Shown: positions 52,162-60,637 of the stretch, piece by piece
Layout of the letters: every line of letters starts with the position of its first letter
Numbering within the stretch: the stretch's first letter is position 1
NCBI GenBank assembly: GCA_040219025.1
Contig: JAVJTE010000007.1
Coordinates: 62,001 to 126,000 of the forward strand
From: HT1-32 sp040219025
GTDB lineage: Bacteria > Pseudomonadota > Alphaproteobacteria > Rhodospirillales > HT1-32
DNA: 64,000 nucleotides
Reading direction: 5' to 3'
The notes under the pieces: model-generated
Databases searched by the model: none
What the model was told of the DNA's origin: nothing
The model's input: the letters and a program-made list of their open reading frames with translations, nothing else
Program-made: the position numbers and the translations under genes

Positions 52162-52722
52162 TCAGAGATGCTCACGCAGAAGCTCCGTCAGCCTGGTCTC
52201 GTCCAGTCCCGGATCGACGGAGGCCGCCACCCGTCCGTCCGTGCCGAGCAGCACAGCCGGCGTCCCCGTGCCATCACTGGTGGCCCGGATATCCAGCAGC
52301 CGGAAAGCCGCATCCAGCTGTTTCGAAGAGCCCGTCAGCAACAGGGTCCGGCTGTCGAACCGCTGGAGTGTCTCCTGCACCCGGGCGGCCCGTCCGGCCA
52401 GCGAATCCAGCGTCACAAAGACCGGCCGGATTTTCACCCCGTCCGCGCCCAGCGCTGCAATCGATGCGATCAGCCGGTCATATTCCAGCACACAGCGTTC
52501 CGGGCAGGCCGATGTCGCGAAATACAGCAGGCTCAGGCTGCCATGCAGGTCACGGTCGGCAACTTCCCGGCCCGTCACGTCGAGCAGCACGAAGGGTGCC
52601 GTCCGTCCGGCACGCGGATCGGTGCCGAAATCCGGTATCACGTCATAGCCCAGCATGCTGACGCCGGTCACCACGACACCACAGGCGACAATACCGATCA
52701 TCATTGCCCTGCCGGGAGTCAT
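52162..52722 (-). CDS. SCO1/SenC-family thioredoxin-fold protein
   Basis: A 186-residue protein anchored by an N-terminal helix (MMIGIVACGVVVTGVSMLGY). The thioredoxin-like domain carries LYFATSACPERCVLEYDRL, the CxxxC copper/redox motif of Sco proteins. The distal copper-ligand His, expected shortly before the last strand, falls in SDGTGTPAVLLGTDG, without His. It may thus be a thiol redox protein in place of a copper chaperone for cytochrome oxidase. It is divergent from mtnP; the ribosome site at ATG 52722 is weak. Confidence 0.75.
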   Translation of the reverse strand: MTPGRAMMIGIVACGVVVTGVSMLGYDVIPDFGTDPRAGRTAPFVLLDVTGREVADRDLHGSLSLLYFATSACPERCVLEYDRLIASIAALGADGVKIRPVFVTLDSLAGRAARVQETLQRFDSRTLLLTGSSKQLDAAFRLLDIRATSDGTGTPAVLLGTDGRVAASVDPGLDETRLTELLREHL

Positions 52723-52876
52723 GCGAAGTCTGTTGTCTGGGTCATGGCGACGACTATACCGCTTCCGGAAAACCGCACAATCCGGTGCTTTGGGATAATT
52801 GCAGGCTTTTACCAGCCGGGGCCTGCATGCTATAGCCTCGGCCACTCACGGGTTCAGATATTCGGGGATATTCAGC

Positions 52877-53752
52877 ATGGCGTCACGCACACCGGTCATC
52901 GGCATCATCGGCGGCAGTGGTCTGTACGACATTGACGGTCTCAGCGACACCCGCTGGGAGAAAGTTCACAGCCCGTTCGGTGATCCTTCGGACGACCTGT
53001 TCTTCGGCACACTTGGCGACCTGCAACTGGTCTTCCTGCCCCGCCACGGACGCGGCCACCGTATCCCGCCCGGCGAAATCAACTACCGTGCCAATATCGA
53101 CGCCATGAAGCGTGCAGGGGTGACCGATATCATCTCGCTGTCTGCCTGCGGCTCCTTCCGCGAAGAACTGCCGCCGGGCTGTTTCGTCATTGTCGACCAG
53201 TTCATCGACCGCACCTTCGCGCGGGTGAAAAGCTTTTTCGGCACGGGCCTTGTCGGCCATGTTGCCTTTGGCGACCCCGTCTGCCCCGTGCTCGGCGACA
53301 AGCTTATGGAAGCCGCAAAAGAGCTTGGCCTGCAGGTCACACGGGGCGGTACCTACCTCTGTATGGAAGGCCCGCAGTTTTCCACCAGGGCAGAGTCACA
53401 TCTTTACCGGTCCTGGGGTTGCGATGTGATCGGCATGACCAATATGCCGGAGGCGAAACTGGCCCGGGAAGCCGAGATTGCCTATGCCACCGTCGCCATG
53501 GTCACTGATTTTGACTGCTGGCATGAGGGTCATGATGCCGTGACGGTCGATCAGGTCATCAGGGTCCTGCTCGGCAATGCAGATAACGCCCGGTCGCTGG
53601 TCAAGCAGGCGGCCCCGAAACTGGCGAAGCTGCGGGAACCACGCGCACCGCATACCGCACTCGACAACGCCATCATGACCGCCCCGGAAAAGCGCGATCC
53701 GGAGATGCTGAGGAAACTGGAGGCGGTCGCTGGCCGTGTCCTGAAAAGCTAG
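52877..53752 (+). CDS. mtnP: S-methyl-5'-thioadenosine phosphorylase MtnP
   Basis: A 291-residue phosphorylase splitting methylthioadenosine (MTA) into adenine and 5-methylthioribose-1-phosphate. The phosphate loop IGIIGGSGLYDIDGL, FLPRHGRGHRIPPGEINYRAN, the purine/substrate segment LCMEGPQFSTRAESHLYRSW and the catalytic-Asp region VTDFDCWHEGHDAVT are standard. It starts the mtnP-mtnA cluster, with mtnA 9 bases downstream, so both act on the MTA by-product of polyamine and related synthesis. Confidence 0.95.
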   Translation: MASRTPVIGIIGGSGLYDIDGLSDTRWEKVHSPFGDPSDDLFFGTLGDLQLVFLPRHGRGHRIPPGEINYRANIDAMKRAGVTDIISLSACGSFREELPPGCFVIVDQFIDRTFARVKSFFGTGLVGHVAFGDPVCPVLGDKLMEAAKELGLQVTRGGTYLCMEGPQFSTRAESHLYRSWGCDVIGMTNMPEAKLAREAEIAYATVAMVTDFDCWHEGHDAVTVDQVIRVLLGNADNARSLVKQAAPKLAKLREPRAPHTALDNAIMTAPEKRDPEMLRKLEAVAGRVLKS

Positions 53753-53761
53753 GAGCAGGAT

Positions 53762-54865
53762 ATGCAGGTCGACGGCAAACCCTTCCGCACAATCTGGCTG
53801 GCCGAAGACGGCCAGTCGGTCGAGATCATCGACCAGACCCGGCTGCCGCATGAATTCGTCACGGTGACGCTGCGCAGCATGGCCGAGGCCGCGCATGCGA
53901 TTTCCGCCATGCTGGTGCGGGGGGCACCGCTGATCGGGGCCACCGCCGCCTACGGCTATGCCCTGGCGATGCGGGAAGATGCCTCTGACACCAATCTGGA
54001 AGCCGCTTACAAGGCGCTCTACGCCACCCGCCCGACGGCGGTCAACCTGCGCTGGGCACTGGATGACCTCCGCCGCCTGCTGTCGCCGCTCCCGCCTGCC
54101 GACCGCATTGCCGCCGCCTATCAGCGTGCTGCGGAAATCTGCGACGAGGATGTCGAGATCTGCCGCATGATCGGTGTGCATGGTCTGGGCGAGTTTGAGC
54201 GGATCTGGAATGCCAAGGGCCGGAAAGACCGGCTGAACGTGCTGACCCATTGCAACGCCGGCTGGCTGGCCACCGTTGACTGGGGCACGGCGCTGTCGCC
54301 GATCTATCACGCCCATGACAAGGGCATTCCGGTTCATGTCTGGGTGGATGAAACCCGCCCCCGAAATCAGGGTGCCAGCCTGACCGCCTGGGAACTGAAT
54401 CGCCACGGCGTGCCGCATACGGTCATCGTCGACAATACCGGCGGTCATATCATGCAGCATGGCATGGTTGATCTCTGTATCACCGGCACCGACCGCACCA
54501 CCGCCTCCGGCGATGTCTGCAACAAGATCGGCACCTATCTGAAGGCGCTGGCGGCGCAGGACAACAATGTCCCGTTCTATGTCGCCCTGCCCGGCCCGAC
54601 CATCGACTGGACCATCCATGACGGCGTGAAAGAAGTGCCCATCGAACAGCGCGACGGCAGGGAAGTGACCGAAATCTATGGCCGCCTGCCGAATGGTGAA
54701 ATGGCCTGGGTACAGATCACACCGGATGGCAGCCCCGCGGGCAACTACGCTTTTGACGTAACCCCGGCACGGCTGGTCACCAAACTGATTACCGAACGCG
54801 GTGTCTGTGACGCCAGCCACGACGGCCTGCTGGGCCTCTATCCGGAGCAGCAGAACGCCGCCTGA
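53762..54865 (+). CDS. mtnA: S-methyl-5-thioribose-1-phosphate isomerase MtnA
   Basis: A 367-residue isomerase converting methylthioribose-1-phosphate to methylthioribulose-1-phosphate. The catalytic Cys lies in THCNAGWLATVDWGTAL and the catalytic Asp in GTDRTTASGDVCNKIG; MLVRGAPLIGATAAYG is the usual N-terminal substrate region. GAGCAGGA precedes ATG. The classical next steps (mtnB, mtnC, mtnD) are absent from the window; instead a class II aldolase fusion comes after a repeat element. Confidence 0.95.
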   Translation: MQVDGKPFRTIWLAEDGQSVEIIDQTRLPHEFVTVTLRSMAEAAHAISAMLVRGAPLIGATAAYGYALAMREDASDTNLEAAYKALYATRPTAVNLRWALDDLRRLLSPLPPADRIAAAYQRAAEICDEDVEICRMIGVHGLGEFERIWNAKGRKDRLNVLTHCNAGWLATVDWGTALSPIYHAHDKGIPVHVWVDETRPRNQGASLTAWELNRHGVPHTVIVDNTGGHIMQHGMVDLCITGTDRTTASGDVCNKIGTYLKALAAQDNNVPFYVALPGPTIDWTIHDGVKEVPIEQRDGREVTEIYGRLPNGEMAWVQITPDGSPAGNYAFDVTPARLVTKLITERGVCDASHDGLLGLYPEQQNAA

Positions 54866-54886
54866 GATAACGACGAACCGAATCTC

Positions 54887-54987
54887 CCTCATCCTGAACT
54901 CGTTTCAGGACCTCGTCCGGTTGGCCTGAGCCTGACAGAAGTTCTCTGACCGGGCAGTCAGGATCCTGAAACGAGTTCAGGATGAGG
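54887..54987. repeat. Perfect 24-bp inverted repeat element
   Basis: The arms at 54887-54910 and 54964-54987 are exact reverse complements, separated by 53 bases. The outer ends read CCTCATCCTGA and TCAGGATGAGG, related to the ends of the repeat at 43312-43401. It fills the gap between mtnA and the aldolase fusion gene. It has no coding capacity and looks like a dispersed palindromic element. Confidence 0.85.
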
Positions 54988-55025
54988 AACAGAGAAGTAA
55001 CATATTAAGATAAAGGCCCGAATCC

Positions 55026-57080
55026 ATGCTGAACAAATGGTCCGATGCAGATGCCCGCGAATATGTTGACCGTTACGCCCGACAGGGTGTGAACGAGGAT
55101 CTGGCGCTGCGTGTCTATACCACGCGCCTGCTGGGCCGTGATCCGAAGCTGGTGCTGCATGGCGGCGGCAACACCTCGGTAAAGACCGGGATAAAGAACC
55201 TTGCCGGTGACATGGTCGAGGCGCTCTGCGTCAAGGGATCGGGCTGGGATATGGGCGATATCGAACCGGCGGGTCTGCCCGCGGTCCAGCTGAAGCCACT
55301 GCAACGGCTGGCTGATCTGGAAGGCCTGTCGGACGAAGACATGGTCAACGCCCAGCGCTGCAATCTGCTGGATTCGCAGTCACCAAACCCGTCGGTCGAG
55401 ACCCTGCTGCATGCCTTCCTGCCGCATAAGTTCGTCGACCATACTCATTCAAATGCCGTTCTCGCCCTCACCGATCAGGCGAATGGCGAGGAAATCTGCC
55501 GCGAGCTTTACGGCAAGCGCGTGGCGCTGGTTCCCTACATCATGCCGGGCTTTGATCTGGCGAAGAAGACCAAGGAAATTTTCGATCAGGACCCGACCGT
55601 CGAAGGCATGATCATGCTGAAGCATGGCATCTTCTCCTTCGCCGATGACGCGAAGACCGCCTACGACCGGATGATCGAGTTTGTCTCGATGGCGGAAGAA
55701 CGTCTGCAACAGAACAGGCGCAAGGTTTTCACCGGCGCAAAAGGCCTCCCGAAATCGATTGCCAGGGCAGCTGATGTCGCTCCGGTTCTGCGCGGCCTCA
55801 ATGCGCTCAGGGGCAAGCGCAACGGTGACTGGACAAGATGGGTTTTTGAGTTCCGCAGCGACAGCGATATCCTGAACTATGTCAATGGCGAGGAGCTTTC
55901 CCGCTATGCGCTGGAAGGCACCGTGACGCCGGACCATTCCATCCGCACCAAGCCTGTGCCACTGATCGTCCCCGCACCGGATGCCGGTGACATGGCAGCC
56001 TTCCGGGCCGGTGCCGAAGCCGCGATGGAGAAGTTCGAGGCTGATTATCACGCCTATTTCGCCCGCCAGAATCCGAAACAGGCGGTCCCGCGCACCGAAC
56101 TTGATCCGGCGCCGCGTGTCATTCTGGTGCCCGGTCTGGGTCTGTTCGGCATCGGCAAGACGGAAAAAGATGCAAAGATCGCCGCTGATCTGGCGGAAAC
56201 AGCGATTGAAGTCATCACCAGTGCCGAAGCAATCGGCCGGTTCGAGAGCATCTCCGAAGAAGACATGTTCGAGATCGAATACTGGTCACTGGAACAGGCG
56301 AAGCTCGGCAAGGGGGCTGAAAAGGCCCTGGCCCGCCAGGTTGCCGTGGTCACCGGCGGCGGCTCCGGAATCGGTGCCGCGACCGCAAAGGCGCTGCGTG
56401 CCGAAGGTGCGGAAGTTGCCGTCCTCGACCTGAAGATCAACGATGCCGTGAAGGTCGCCACATCCATCGGCGGGTTTGCCGTGGAATGCGACGTCACTGA
56501 CAAGGCATCGGTTGCCGCCGCCCTGCAAGCCGTGGCCGAAAAATTCGGCGGTGTTGATATCCTGGTCTCCAACGCCGGCGCGGCCTGGCAGGGCAAGATC
56601 GGCGAGGTCGATGACGAGATATTGCGCCAGAGCTTCGAGCTGAACTTCTTCGGCCATCAGAACATGGCGCAGGCCGCCGTGAAGATCATGCGGACGCAGG
56701 GCACCGGCGGATGCCTGCTGTTCAACACCTCGAAACAGGCAGTGAATCCGGGCAAGGATTTCGGGCCCTACGGCCTGCCGAAAGCGGCTACCCTGTTCCT
56801 GTCACGCCAGTATGCGCTGGATCATGGTGCCGATGGCATCCGCTCCAACGCGGTCAATGCGGACCGTATCCGCTCCGGCCTGCTGACCGATGACATGATC
56901 GCCAGCCGCTCGCAGGCCCGGGGCCTGTCAGAGGGCGATTATATGGGCGGCAATCTGCTGAAACGCGAAGTCACCGCCGGTGATGTGGCCGATGCCTTTG
57001 TGGCGCTGGCCAAGTCAACCTCCACCACTGGTGCGGTGCTGACCGTGGATGGCGGCAATATCGAAGCGGCCTTGCGCTAG
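55026..57080 (+). CDS. Bifunctional class II aldolase/short-chain dehydrogenase
   Basis: A 684-residue fusion. Residues ~1-425 form a class II aldolase of the rhamnulose-1-phosphate type: LVLHGGGNTSVK, zinc ligands in FVDHTHSNAVLA and MLKHGIFSF. From ~435 there is an SDR domain: VTGGGSGIGAATAKAL, SNAGAAW, catalytic Ser in NTSKQAV and YGLPK, and the end VLTVDGGNIEAAL. Related proteins cleave a ketose-1-phosphate into DHAP and an aldehyde and convert the aldehyde with NAD. Following mtnP-mtnA, the substrate could be methylthioribulose-1-phosphate; rhamnulose-1-phosphate is the alternative, but no rhamnose genes are near. Confidence 0.87.
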   Translation: MLNKWSDADAREYVDRYARQGVNEDLALRVYTTRLLGRDPKLVLHGGGNTSVKTGIKNLAGDMVEALCVKGSGWDMGDIEPAGLPAVQLKPLQRLADLEGLSDEDMVNAQRCNLLDSQSPNPSVETLLHAFLPHKFVDHTHSNAVLALTDQANGEEICRELYGKRVALVPYIMPGFDLAKKTKEIFDQDPTVEGMIMLKHGIFSFADDAKTAYDRMIEFVSMAEERLQQNRRKVFTGAKGLPKSIARAADVAPVLRGLNALRGKRNGDWTRWVFEFRSDSDILNYVNGEELSRYALEGTVTPDHSIRTKPVPLIVPAPDAGDMAAFRAGAEAAMEKFEADYHAYFARQNPKQAVPRTELDPAPRVILVPGLGLFGIGKTEKDAKIAADLAETAIEVITSAEAIGRFESISEEDMFEIEYWSLEQAKLGKGAEKALARQVAVVTGGGSGIGAATAKALRAEGAEVAVLDLKINDAVKVATSIGGFAVECDVTDKASVAAALQAVAEKFGGVDILVSNAGAAWQGKIGEVDDEILRQSFELNFFGHQNMAQAAVKIMRTQGTGGCLLFNTSKQAVNPGKDFGPYGLPKAATLFLSRQYALDHGADGIRSNAVNADRIRSGLLTDDMIASRSQARGLSEGDYMGGNLLKREVTAGDVADAFVALAKSTSTTGAVLTVDGGNIEAALR

Positions 57081-57084
57081 TCAG

Positions 57085-57903
57085 ATGCCGATCACCGGCC
57101 TCGATCATGTACTTGTAGGTGTCGCCGATCTCGAATCTGCCCGCGCAACATGGCAGGGGCTCGGCTTCACCCTGACCCCGCGCGGGCGGCACATCGGCTG
57201 GGGTACCGCCAACTACTGCATCATGTTCGAGCAGGATTACATCGAGCTGCTGGGAATCGTTGACGACAGCCAGTTCGTCAACCGGCTGGACGAATTTCTG
57301 GCGGCTGAAGGTGAAGGTCTGCTGGGGCTGGCCTTTGCAACCGAAGATGCAGAGCAGGCTTATCAGGACCTGACGGCCAGCGGGATCAGCGCCGAACCTG
57401 CGAAGCAACTGAAACGCCTGCTGGAACTGCCGGACGGTACGGTGACGCCGGAATTCGCACTGGTCCATATCGACAGGACTGACACAGCTGGTCTGCGGGC
57501 CTTTGTCTGCAGCCATCTCACCCGCGAGATGGTCTGGCAGCCGCAATGGCTGCGTCACGCCAACGGGGCCGAGGCAATTACCGCGATCGAGATATCTGCC
57601 GCCGACCCAAAGACCACTGCCGGACGGCTTGGCCGATTGACCGGCAGGACTCCGGTCGATGACACCGATGGCTTCAGTATCACGCTGCCCGGTGATGCCT
57701 GCACCCTGACGGTCACCCCGGGCGAGAAAGCCGAGCCATTACTTGCAGGCATGTCTGTTATGGTCCCCACGCTTGACCTTCCTGCGGGCCATTTCGCCGC
57801 CGGCGGGATATATTTCAGTCGTGATACATTCACCGTTTCGGTGGACCCGGCGGATGCCAACGGGGTCGCACTGAATTTCACACTGGCGAATGCGCCGGCA
57901 TGA
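57085..57903 (+). CDS. VOC/glyoxalase-like domain protein
   Basis: A 272-residue protein beginning ITGLDHVLVGVADLESARAT, followed by GFTLTPRGRHIGWGTANYCI and DYIELLGI, the glyoxalase-like domain (PF13468 type), and a second, weaker copy after ~160. The His of GLDH and the Glu of YIEL are possible metal ligands. It starts 4 bases after the aldolase fusion gene and is probably co-transcribed with it. It may handle a reactive carbonyl product; this is inference and the reaction is unknown. Confidence 0.75.
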   Translation: MPITGLDHVLVGVADLESARATWQGLGFTLTPRGRHIGWGTANYCIMFEQDYIELLGIVDDSQFVNRLDEFLAAEGEGLLGLAFATEDAEQAYQDLTASGISAEPAKQLKRLLELPDGTVTPEFALVHIDRTDTAGLRAFVCSHLTREMVWQPQWLRHANGAEAITAIEISAADPKTTAGRLGRLTGRTPVDDTDGFSITLPGDACTLTVTPGEKAEPLLAGMSVMVPTLDLPAGHFAAGGIYFSRDTFTVSVDPADANGVALNFTLANAPA

Positions 57904-57919
57904 CAGCCTGTCCCCCGGG

Positions 57920-58306
57920 ATGAACGAAAAGGACAAACAGGATATGAGCAGCCAGCGAAAAGGTATCTGGGAAGCAGCCCTTCAGGGTATGCGCGGGCGC
58001 TGCCCGAATTGCGGTGAAGGCCGCCTGTTCCGGTCTTACCTGAAGCCGGTCGATACCTGCTCTGCCTGCGGCGAGGACTGGTCTGTCATTCGTGCCGATG
58101 ACGGCCCGGCCTGGCTGGCCATCCTGCTGGTCGGCCATATCGTTGTGCCGGTTACCGTTGCGCTGACGATGAAAAGCAATCTGTCCGACCTTGCCATCAT
58201 TTCGTCAGTCATCGCCCTGACTGTTGTCCTGACCCTGTCCTTCCTGCCGGTCGCGAAGGGAATCTTCATGGCCGCTATCTGGTCACTTGGCGCCGAGCAC
58301 AGCTAA
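57920..58306 (+). CDS. DUF983 family membrane protein
   Basis: A 128-residue protein with a zinc-ribbon-like N-terminal part (GRCPNCGEGRLFRSYLKPVD and SACGEDW) and two C-terminal helices (AWLAILLVGHIVVPVTVALT and SSVIALTVVLTLSFLPVAKG). DUF983 proteins are widespread in alphaproteobacteria with unknown function. ATG 57920 is used; ATG 57944 is an alternative. It follows the VOC gene by 16 bases. Confidence 0.85.
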   Translation: MNEKDKQDMSSQRKGIWEAALQGMRGRCPNCGEGRLFRSYLKPVDTCSACGEDWSVIRADDGPAWLAILLVGHIVVPVTVALTMKSNLSDLAIISSVIALTVVLTLSFLPVAKGIFMAAIWSLGAEHS

Positions 58307-58319
58307 GTCAGCGACAGAG

Positions 58320-59126
58320 TCAGGTGATTTCGTCCGTCCAGACGGTAAATCCGGTCAGCAGGTTCGGGCCGAATGTATGGGTCAGCGGTACATCTGATGC
58401 ATCCCGTCCCCGGGCAATCAGCACACGCCCCATCCGGCGCGCGTTGTTGCGCGGATCAAACATCAGCCACTGACCGCCGAGATAGACTTCCATCCAGGCC
58501 GCGAAATCACCTGCGGGATGCGGCAACGGCTCGCCGATATCACTCAGATATCCGGTGCAGTACCGCGTCGGGATATTCATGCAGCGGCAGAAGGTGATCG
58601 CCAGATGTGTGAAGTCGCGGCAGACGCCGATACCTTCTGCATAGGTCTGCTGCGCCGTGCGGGTGGCAGAGGCATGGTGATAGCCGAACCGGACATGGTT
58701 ATGGACAAAGTCGCAGATCGCCTGCACGCGCTGCCATCCCGCCGGTGTTCCCGAGAAAAGTCGCCAGGCCTCTTCTGACAGGCTGTCGGTTTCGCAATAG
58801 CGGCTGCCCAGCAGAAACGGCAGGGTCTCCGGCGGCAGGGTCTCGACAGGCTGTTCTGTCGCATCCGGGAAGACCGGGTCCGGCAGCCCGGCATCATGGA
58901 TCACCGTACCGGTCGAGATCGTGAAATTCCCCGCCGGTGCGACCAGACGGTTACACCAGTTACCAAACCCGTCCCGGTAACTGCTCACCGGCGTTACCGG
59001 CGAGGTGATCAGATAATCCGGTGCTTCCAGATCGGCATAGCGTGAGTAGTGAACGTTCAGCAGGGCAATCATCGGCGTTGCCTGCGGCAGGCTGTAACTC
59101 AGTTCACAGCCAAGTCTGATACGCAT
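58320..59126 (-). CDS. Transglutaminase-like cysteine peptidase family protein
   Basis: A 268-residue cytoplasmic protein. An N-terminal beta region (MRIRLGCELSYSLPQATPMI) precedes a transglutaminase-like core with the catalytic triad traceable as GIGVCRDFTHLAI (Cys), AWMEVYLGGQW (usually His; here the A-W-M-E stretch lacks the His of typical AWxE/HAWVE) and MFDPRNNARR (Asp). GGAAGGGA precedes ATG 59126. Family members are proteases or amidases, often beside circularly permuted ATP-grasp genes, which are absent here. The altered His position leaves activity in doubt. Confidence 0.78.
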   Translation of the reverse strand: MRIRLGCELSYSLPQATPMIALLNVHYSRYADLEAPDYLITSPVTPVSSYRDGFGNWCNRLVAPAGNFTISTGTVIHDAGLPDPVFPDATEQPVETLPPETLPFLLGSRYCETDSLSEEAWRLFSGTPAGWQRVQAICDFVHNHVRFGYHHASATRTAQQTYAEGIGVCRDFTHLAITFCRCMNIPTRYCTGYLSDIGEPLPHPAGDFAAWMEVYLGGQWLMFDPRNNARRMGRVLIARGRDASDVPLTHTFGPNLLTGFTVWTDEIT

Positions 59127-59154
59127 CTTGATCCCTTCCACAGGTGAGCGGTTT

Positions 59155-59937
59155 CTAGTTCCGGATGCAGCGGTCGCCACGTTTCCTCAAAGGAGGATTA
59201 CAGTCCCACCGGTTACCCGAACCATCGATATGGGCATCGGGCGGCATCTGGATCGTGATACATTTGCCTCCGCTTTCCTCGTAACCGTAGTCACACTTCC
59301 AGCCGTCACCAAAGCTTGCTTCAACAAAGAAGGCATTTGCCGGTATCTCCACCGCCACACAATCATCGCGGCTGGCGCGATACCCACGATCACACAGCCA
59401 GCCTGCGCCATACTGCTTGTTGGAGAGATATCCGTGAACCGGCACGGCAATCTTCTGACAGACTTTCCCCTCGGCCCGGAAACCCCGGTCGCAATCCCAG
59501 CCGTTGCCGTAGCTGTCATCGGTCAGATAGCCATTCAGGGGAATTTTGATCTGCTGGCAGAGATCGCCCGCTTTTACAAAACCGCGAAGACAGCGCCAGC
59601 GATTGCCGGAAGGGTCAAGAAATCCATTCTCCGGAACCTTCACCCGCTCACAGACATCTCCCGTTTCCTCGGTATAGCCGTAGTTGCAATCCCAGCCCTT
59701 GCCATAGGTCAGGCCGGTCGGAAATGCGTTGACCGGAATTGCAATGCTCTTGCAGGCGTCTCCGGACTGCCGGAAACCGGCGATACAATTCCATCCAAGA
59801 CCACTGGGACTGGATACCGCATTCTCCGGCAAGGGCTCTGCTGCATGTCCCGGTGACGCCAGAATCAAGGCGCCGACAATCAGCCCGAACAGGCCTGGCC
59901 ATCCGCTCACGTCAAATCTGTTGCTGTATAAATTCAC
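59155..59937 (-). CDS. Secreted protein with seven tandem cysteine repeats
   Basis: A 260-residue exported protein. A hydrophobic signal (FGLIVGALILASPGHA) ends near residue 33. The rest is seven repeats of 29-34 residues with the plan P-x-N-(G/A)-(F/Y/H)...G-x-W-x-C-x-x-G-(F/Y)...G-D-x-C-x-x-I-x-(I/V), for example GWDCDRGF and GWKCDYGY. Each repeat has exactly two cysteines, about 11-13 residues apart, so each may close its own disulphide. No enzyme motif is seen. A binding or structural role in the periplasm or outside the cell is inferred; the family was not recognised by name. Confidence 0.8.
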   Translation of the reverse strand: MNLYSNRFDVSGWPGLFGLIVGALILASPGHAAEPLPENAVSSPSGLGWNCIAGFRQSGDACKSIAIPVNAFPTGLTYGKGWDCNYGYTEETGDVCERVKVPENGFLDPSGNRWRCLRGFVKAGDLCQQIKIPLNGYLTDDSYGNGWDCDRGFRAEGKVCQKIAVPVHGYLSNKQYGAGWLCDRGYRASRDDCVAVEIPANAFFVEASFGDGWKCDYGYEESGGKCITIQMPPDAHIDGSGNRWDCNPPLRKRGDRCIRN

Positions 59938-60011
59938 ACAAATTCTTTCCTTCAGGATAACTGTTCAGACAGCTGACTCTGCGTCAGGCTCTGCCGGAAC
60001 AGCGGAACGGA

Positions 60012-60368
60012 TCAAAGGCCTTCGACAATCTTCTCGGCGCAGGCTTTCGCCAGATTCCTGTCCGTCGAGGTTGCACCGGGTAATTGCGCCCAGTTTGCCT
60101 CCATCACGATATCCGCCTGCTTGTAGGAGCTTGCTTCTCTCAGCTCGATCAGCGTTGCCTCGCGGTTCGGGTCAGCAACCGACTTTTCAACGCAGAACGG
60201 GATCAGTGCGCTGACAACCTCGGCCCGTGCATAATCGTCAGCCATTGCTTCTGCCTTGCTCGTGGTAACCCAGCCGCCCCAGCTGAATCCTATGATCGTG
60301 GCGGCAACCCCGCCCGCTGCGATACCAAGAACGGCAGGCTTGACCCAATCGGATACACTCATTTTCAC
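60012..60368 (-). CDS. Hypothetical small membrane-anchored protein
   Basis: A 118-residue protein with one N-terminal helix (AVLGIAAGGVAATIIGFSWG) and an alpha-helical periplasmic or cytoplasmic tail (TTSKAEAMADDYARAEVVSA, two cysteines at FCVEKS and KACAEKI). Similar short proteins of unknown function occur in alphaproteobacteria. It lies near the secreted repeat protein in the same direction, 74 bases away. The start may be at the third codon (MSVSDW). Confidence 0.7.
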   Translation of the reverse strand: MKMSVSDWVKPAVLGIAAGGVAATIIGFSWGGWVTTSKAEAMADDYARAEVVSALIPFCVEKSVADPNREATLIELREASSYKQADIVMEANWAQLPGATSTDRNLAKACAEKIVEGL

Positions 60369-60637
60369 TATTCCTGACTTAAAATTTCATCGCCCGTTAC
60401 ATCGGCTGAACCGCAGACATACGGAACGGCCTCTCATTGGAACTCTGCTTAGAATTCCTCAAGAAAACGGTGCACTTTTGTTATTCGCTGAAAAAGGAAG
60501 AAGACCATATTGCATGGCCGCGTCGCCTTGAGCAGACGATCAGATTTTCAATTTTCGTTAGAGAGAATACATAAATATCACAACCAAAGCAACAGCAGGA
60601 TCTTTCTGCAGGATCTCCGCGATATACGACACCGATT

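Noticed and set aside
52723..52876. SAM-type riboswitch before mtnP
   Set aside because: The 154-base gap shows no conserved core that I can recognise; it is shared with the divergent Sco-like gene.
53396..54892. 498-codon open frame on the minus strand over mtnP/mtnA
   Set aside because: It is antisense to two clearly recognised enzymes, its translation shows no family, and long antisense frames are expected in high-GC DNA.
54887..54987. Terminal inverted repeats of an insertion sequence
   Set aside because: Only 53 bases lie between the arms, with no transposase; a dispersed palindromic element fits better.
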